Assembly: GCA_019421925.1 (NCBI GenBank)
Contig: JAHZEH010000100.1
Coordinates: forward strand, 1-7,031
DNA length: 7,031 bases
Source of the DNA: Clostridia bacterium
GTDB taxonomy: Bacteria > Bacillota > Clostridia > Christensenellales > CALWSW01
Direction: 5' to 3'
Numbering within the stretch: the first letter of the stretch is position 1; every line of letters starts with the position of its first letter. Made by a program: the position numbers and the translations under genes. Below, piece by piece: positions 4,829 to 7,031 of the stretch. The notes beneath the pieces were generated by a model that was not told the origin of the DNA, ran no database searches, and was given only the letters and a program-made list of their open reading frames with translations.

Positions 4829-6862
4829 ATGGGCGAGTTTAAAATCGTTTCGGATTTCAGGCCGCAGGGCGACCAGCCTCAGGCCATCGAGGCATTGACA
4901 CAGGGCCTGCTGGAGGGGAAGGAGGCCCAGGTTTTGCTGGGTGTTACGGGAAGCGGCAAGACCTTCACCATGGCCAACGTCATTGAGCGGGTTCAGCGGC
5001 CCACTCTGGTCCTGGCCCACAACAAGACGCTGGCAGCCCAGCTCTGCAACGAGTTCAAAGCCTTCTTCCCGGACAGCGCGGTGGAGTATTTCGTCTCTTA
5101 CTACGACTACTACCAGCCGGAGGCCTATATCCCCTCCACTGATGCCTACATCGAGAAAGTGGCGACCGTCAATGATGAAATTGATAAACTGCGCCACAGC
5201 GCCACCAGCGCCCTCAATGAGCGGCGGGACGTAATCATCGTGGCCTCTGTGAGCTGCATCTATGCCCTGGGCGATCCGGCGGAATATCTTCGGCTCTCCA
5301 TCTCCATGCGCCCCGGCATGCAGGTGGAACGGGACGAGATTATTAAAAAGCTGGTGGACATCCAGTATGAGCGCAACGACTTTGAGTTTGTCCGGGGCAC
5401 CTTCCGGGTCCGTGGGGATGTGTTGGAGATATTCCCCATCAGCGCCTCGGAGAAGGCCGTCCGGGTGGAGTTCTTTGGGGACGAGATCGAGCGCATTTCC
5501 GATATCAACCCTGTTACCGGCGACGTCCTGGCGGTGCGCAGCCATGTGGCGGTATTCCCCGCTTCCCACTATGCGACCTCCCGTGAGAAGATGGAGGCCG
5601 CGTTTGGGGACATTGAGCGCGACCTGTTTGTACGGGTGGAGGAGCTGAGGGCCCAGAACAAGCTGGTGGAGGCCCAGCGCCTGGAGCAGCGCACCAACTA
5701 CGATCTGGAGATGATGCGGGAGATCGGCTACTGCTCTGGCGTGGAAAACTATTCCCGCTATTTTGACGGCAGGGCGCCGGGCGATCCGCCCTATACCCTT
5801 CTGGACTACTTCCCCGACGACTTCCTGCTCATCGTCGACGAATCCCACGTGACCATCCCGCAGGTGCGCGCCATGTATGCCGGGGACTATTCCCGCAAAA
5901 ACACGCTAGTGGATTACGGTTTCCGTATCCCCTCCGCCTACGACAACCGGCCCCTCAAATTTGAGGAATTCAACCGGCGCATCCATCAGGCGATCTATGT
6001 CTCCGCCACGCCCGCCGACTATGAACTGGGGCTGACGCAGGGGGAGGTGGTGGAGCAGATCATCCGCCCCACCGGCCTTGTGGACCCCGTTATCGAGGTC
6101 CGGCCGGTCAAAGGCCAGGTGGAGGACCTTCTGGGGGAGATTCGGGCTGTGGCCGCCAGGGGATTCCGGGTGCTGGTGACGACGCTCACCAAAAAGATGG
6201 CGGAAAGCCTCACGGAATACCTGGAGGGGATGGGGGTCCGCGTCCGCTATATGCACTCGGATATCGCCACCATTGAGCGGATGCAGATCATCCGGGACCT
6301 GCGTTTGGCGGAATTTGACGTGCTGGTGGGCATCAACCTGCTGCGCGAGGGCCTGGACCTGCCGGAGGTGGCCCTGGTTGCCATTCTGGATGCGGACAAG
6401 GAGGGCTTTCTGCGCTCCACTACCTCCCTCATCCAGACAGTGGGCCGGGCTGCGCGAAATTCCGAGAGCCGGGTTATCATGTATGCGGACAGGGTCACGG
6501 ACTCCATGCGCAGCACCATTGAGGAGACAGAGCGCAGGCGGGCAGCCCAGATCGCCTTCAACGAGGCCCATGGCATCGTGCCCAGGACCATCATCAAGCA
6601 GGTCTACGATGTCATCGAGGTGAGCAAAAAGGCGGCCCCCGGCGAGAGGATGGACGCCGCCGAGAAGGCTGCCCGCATCGGGCTGCTGGAGGAGCAGATG
6701 AAACAGGCGGCCATGGAGCTGGAGTTTGAGACCGCCGCCAAGCTGCGCGACGAACTGTTTGCACTCCGGGGAGACGCGCCTGAACACAGCGCCCCCAAGC
6801 CGGGGTCCGCGGGCTCGCGCAAATCCCCCCGGGAACGGAGCAGAAAGACGGCGAAGCGCTGA
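4829..6862 (+). CDS. uvrB: UvrABC excinuclease subunit B
   Basis: DNA-damage verification helicase of nucleotide excision repair. It is loaded by UvrA, opens the duplex around a lesion and recruits UvrC. The 677-residue product shows the N-terminal FxPxGDQPxAI-type signature (DFRPQGDQPQAI, 9-20) and Walker A GVTGSGKT (38-45). The damage-probing beta-hairpin YYDYYQPEAYIP is at 91-102 and the Walker B DESH at 337-340. Helicase motifs GINLLREGLDLPEV (501-514) and QTVGRAAR (536-543, with Arg540 and Arg543) follow. The C-terminal UVR coiled-coil domain, which binds UvrC, is at about 615-645. The basic tail after residue 650 (Ser, Lys, Arg rich) is variable in the family. I chose ATG at 4829 because AGGAGG (4818-4823) sits 5 bases upstream; an in-frame TTG at 4811 has no ribosome site and would lie almost at the transcript end. 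uvrA follows after 36 bases. Confidence 0.98.
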   Translation: MGEFKIVSDFRPQGDQPQAIEALTQGLLEGKEAQVLLGVTGSGKTFTMANVIERVQRPTLVLAHNKTLAAQLCNEFKAFFPDSAVEYFVSYYDYYQPEAYIPSTDAYIEKVATVNDEIDKLRHSATSALNERRDVIIVASVSCIYALGDPAEYLRLSISMRPGMQVERDEIIKKLVDIQYERNDFEFVRGTFRVRGDVLEIFPISASEKAVRVEFFGDEIERISDINPVTGDVLAVRSHVAVFPASHYATSREKMEAAFGDIERDLFVRVEELRAQNKLVEAQRLEQRTNYDLEMMREIGYCSGVENYSRYFDGRAPGDPPYTLLDYFPDDFLLIVDESHVTIPQVRAMYAGDYSRKNTLVDYGFRIPSAYDNRPLKFEEFNRRIHQAIYVSATPADYELGLTQGEVVEQIIRPTGLVDPVIEVRPVKGQVEDLLGEIRAVAARGFRVLVTTLTKKMAESLTEYLEGMGVRVRYMHSDIATIERMQIIRDLRLAEFDVLVGINLLREGLDLPEVALVAILDADKEGFLRSTTSLIQTVGRAARNSESRVIMYADRVTDSMRSTIEETERRRAAQIAFNEAHGIVPRTIIKQVYDVIEVSKKAAPGERMDAAEKAARIGLLEEQMKQAAMELEFETAAKLRDELFALRGDAPEHSAPKPGSAGSRKSPRERSRKTAKR

Positions 6863-6898
6863 GAAACTATGAAACAGATAAACTGACAAGAGGGAAAT

Positions 6899-7031
6899 AT
6901 GCAGGAAAACAAACTGATTATTAAAGGCGCGCGGGAACATAATCTCAAAAACATCGATCTGGAGCTGGCCCGGGATCAGCTCATCGTATTCACCGGCCTG
7001 TCGGGGTCCGGCAAGTCCTCCCTGGCGTTCG
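6899..7031 (+). CDS. uvrA: UvrABC excinuclease subunit A, 3'-truncated by window edge
   Basis: Damage-recognition ABC-type ATPase dimer that delivers UvrB to lesions. Only the first 44 codons are visible: MQENKLIIKGAREHNLKNID, then a strand, then the Walker A loop GLSGSGKSS (residues 34-42). The KGAREHNLKNID opening is a UvrA hallmark. ATG at 6899 has a modest AAGAGGG site (6888-6894) 4 bases upstream. It starts 36 bases after the uvrB stop with no terminator between, so the two form one SOS-regulated operon. The remaining roughly 900 residues, including the zinc modules, lie outside the window. Confidence 0.96.
   Translation, partial: MQENKLIIKGAREHNLKNIDLELARDQLIVFTGLSGSGKSSLAF

Noticed and set aside
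4775..5848. Minus-strand open frame of 357 codons opposite uvrB
   Set aside because: It overlaps the conserved uvrB sequence and the uvrB promoter, lacks a ribosome site and resembles no family.
5906..6940. Minus-strand open frame of 344 codons across the uvrB end and uvrA start
   Set aside because: It is a shadow of uvrB helicase motifs and runs through the uvrB-uvrA junction; no independent coding signal.

Overview
The window is about 58-60% GC by eye. It looks like chromosomal DNA of a Gram-positive anaerobe of the Clostridia, most like the high-GC gut Oscillospiraceae (Flavonifractor/Pseudoflavonifractor type). The basis is strong AGGAGG ribosome sites, a T-box leader, a Bacillus-type SOS box, and the style of the HtpG and XRE-cupin proteins. 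The genus is inference; no 16S or other marker is present.

Layout. Positions 1-1751 (+) hold the 3' nine-tenths of htpG (Hsp90 chaperone), whose N-domain/middle-domain linker carries an unusual Cys/His repeat. A weak hairpin terminator follows. Positions 1850-2020 (+) encode a 56-residue two-helix membrane protein of unknown function. A perfect 14-bp hairpin at 2021-2053 separates it from a convergent two-gene operon on the minus strand, an XRE-cupin regulator (3801-4370) followed by a MACS-type acyl-CoA synthetase (2070-3776). That operon has a strong promoter (4694-4723) and a complete T-box riboswitch leader (about 4687-4430) with a classical terminator. Divergent from it, uvrB (4829-6862) has its own promoter and a LexA-type SOS box, and uvrA begins at 6899 and runs off the window.

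How the genes work together. uvrB and uvrA form the usual SOS-controlled excision-repair operon. The most interesting unit is the minus-strand operon. T-boxes sense uncharged tRNA and normally sit before aminoacyl-tRNA synthetase, amino-acid biosynthesis or transport genes; here one sits before a regulator and a carboxylic-acid:CoA ligase. The likely specifier is GTC (Val), and the UGGU bulge fits a tRNA with A73, as tRNA-Val has. A testable model is that valine shortage switches on activation of a branched short-chain acid (isobutyrate), giving isobutyryl-CoA for reductive carboxylation toward valine. The T-box is seen in the sequence; the specifier assignment is probable; the pathway is inference.
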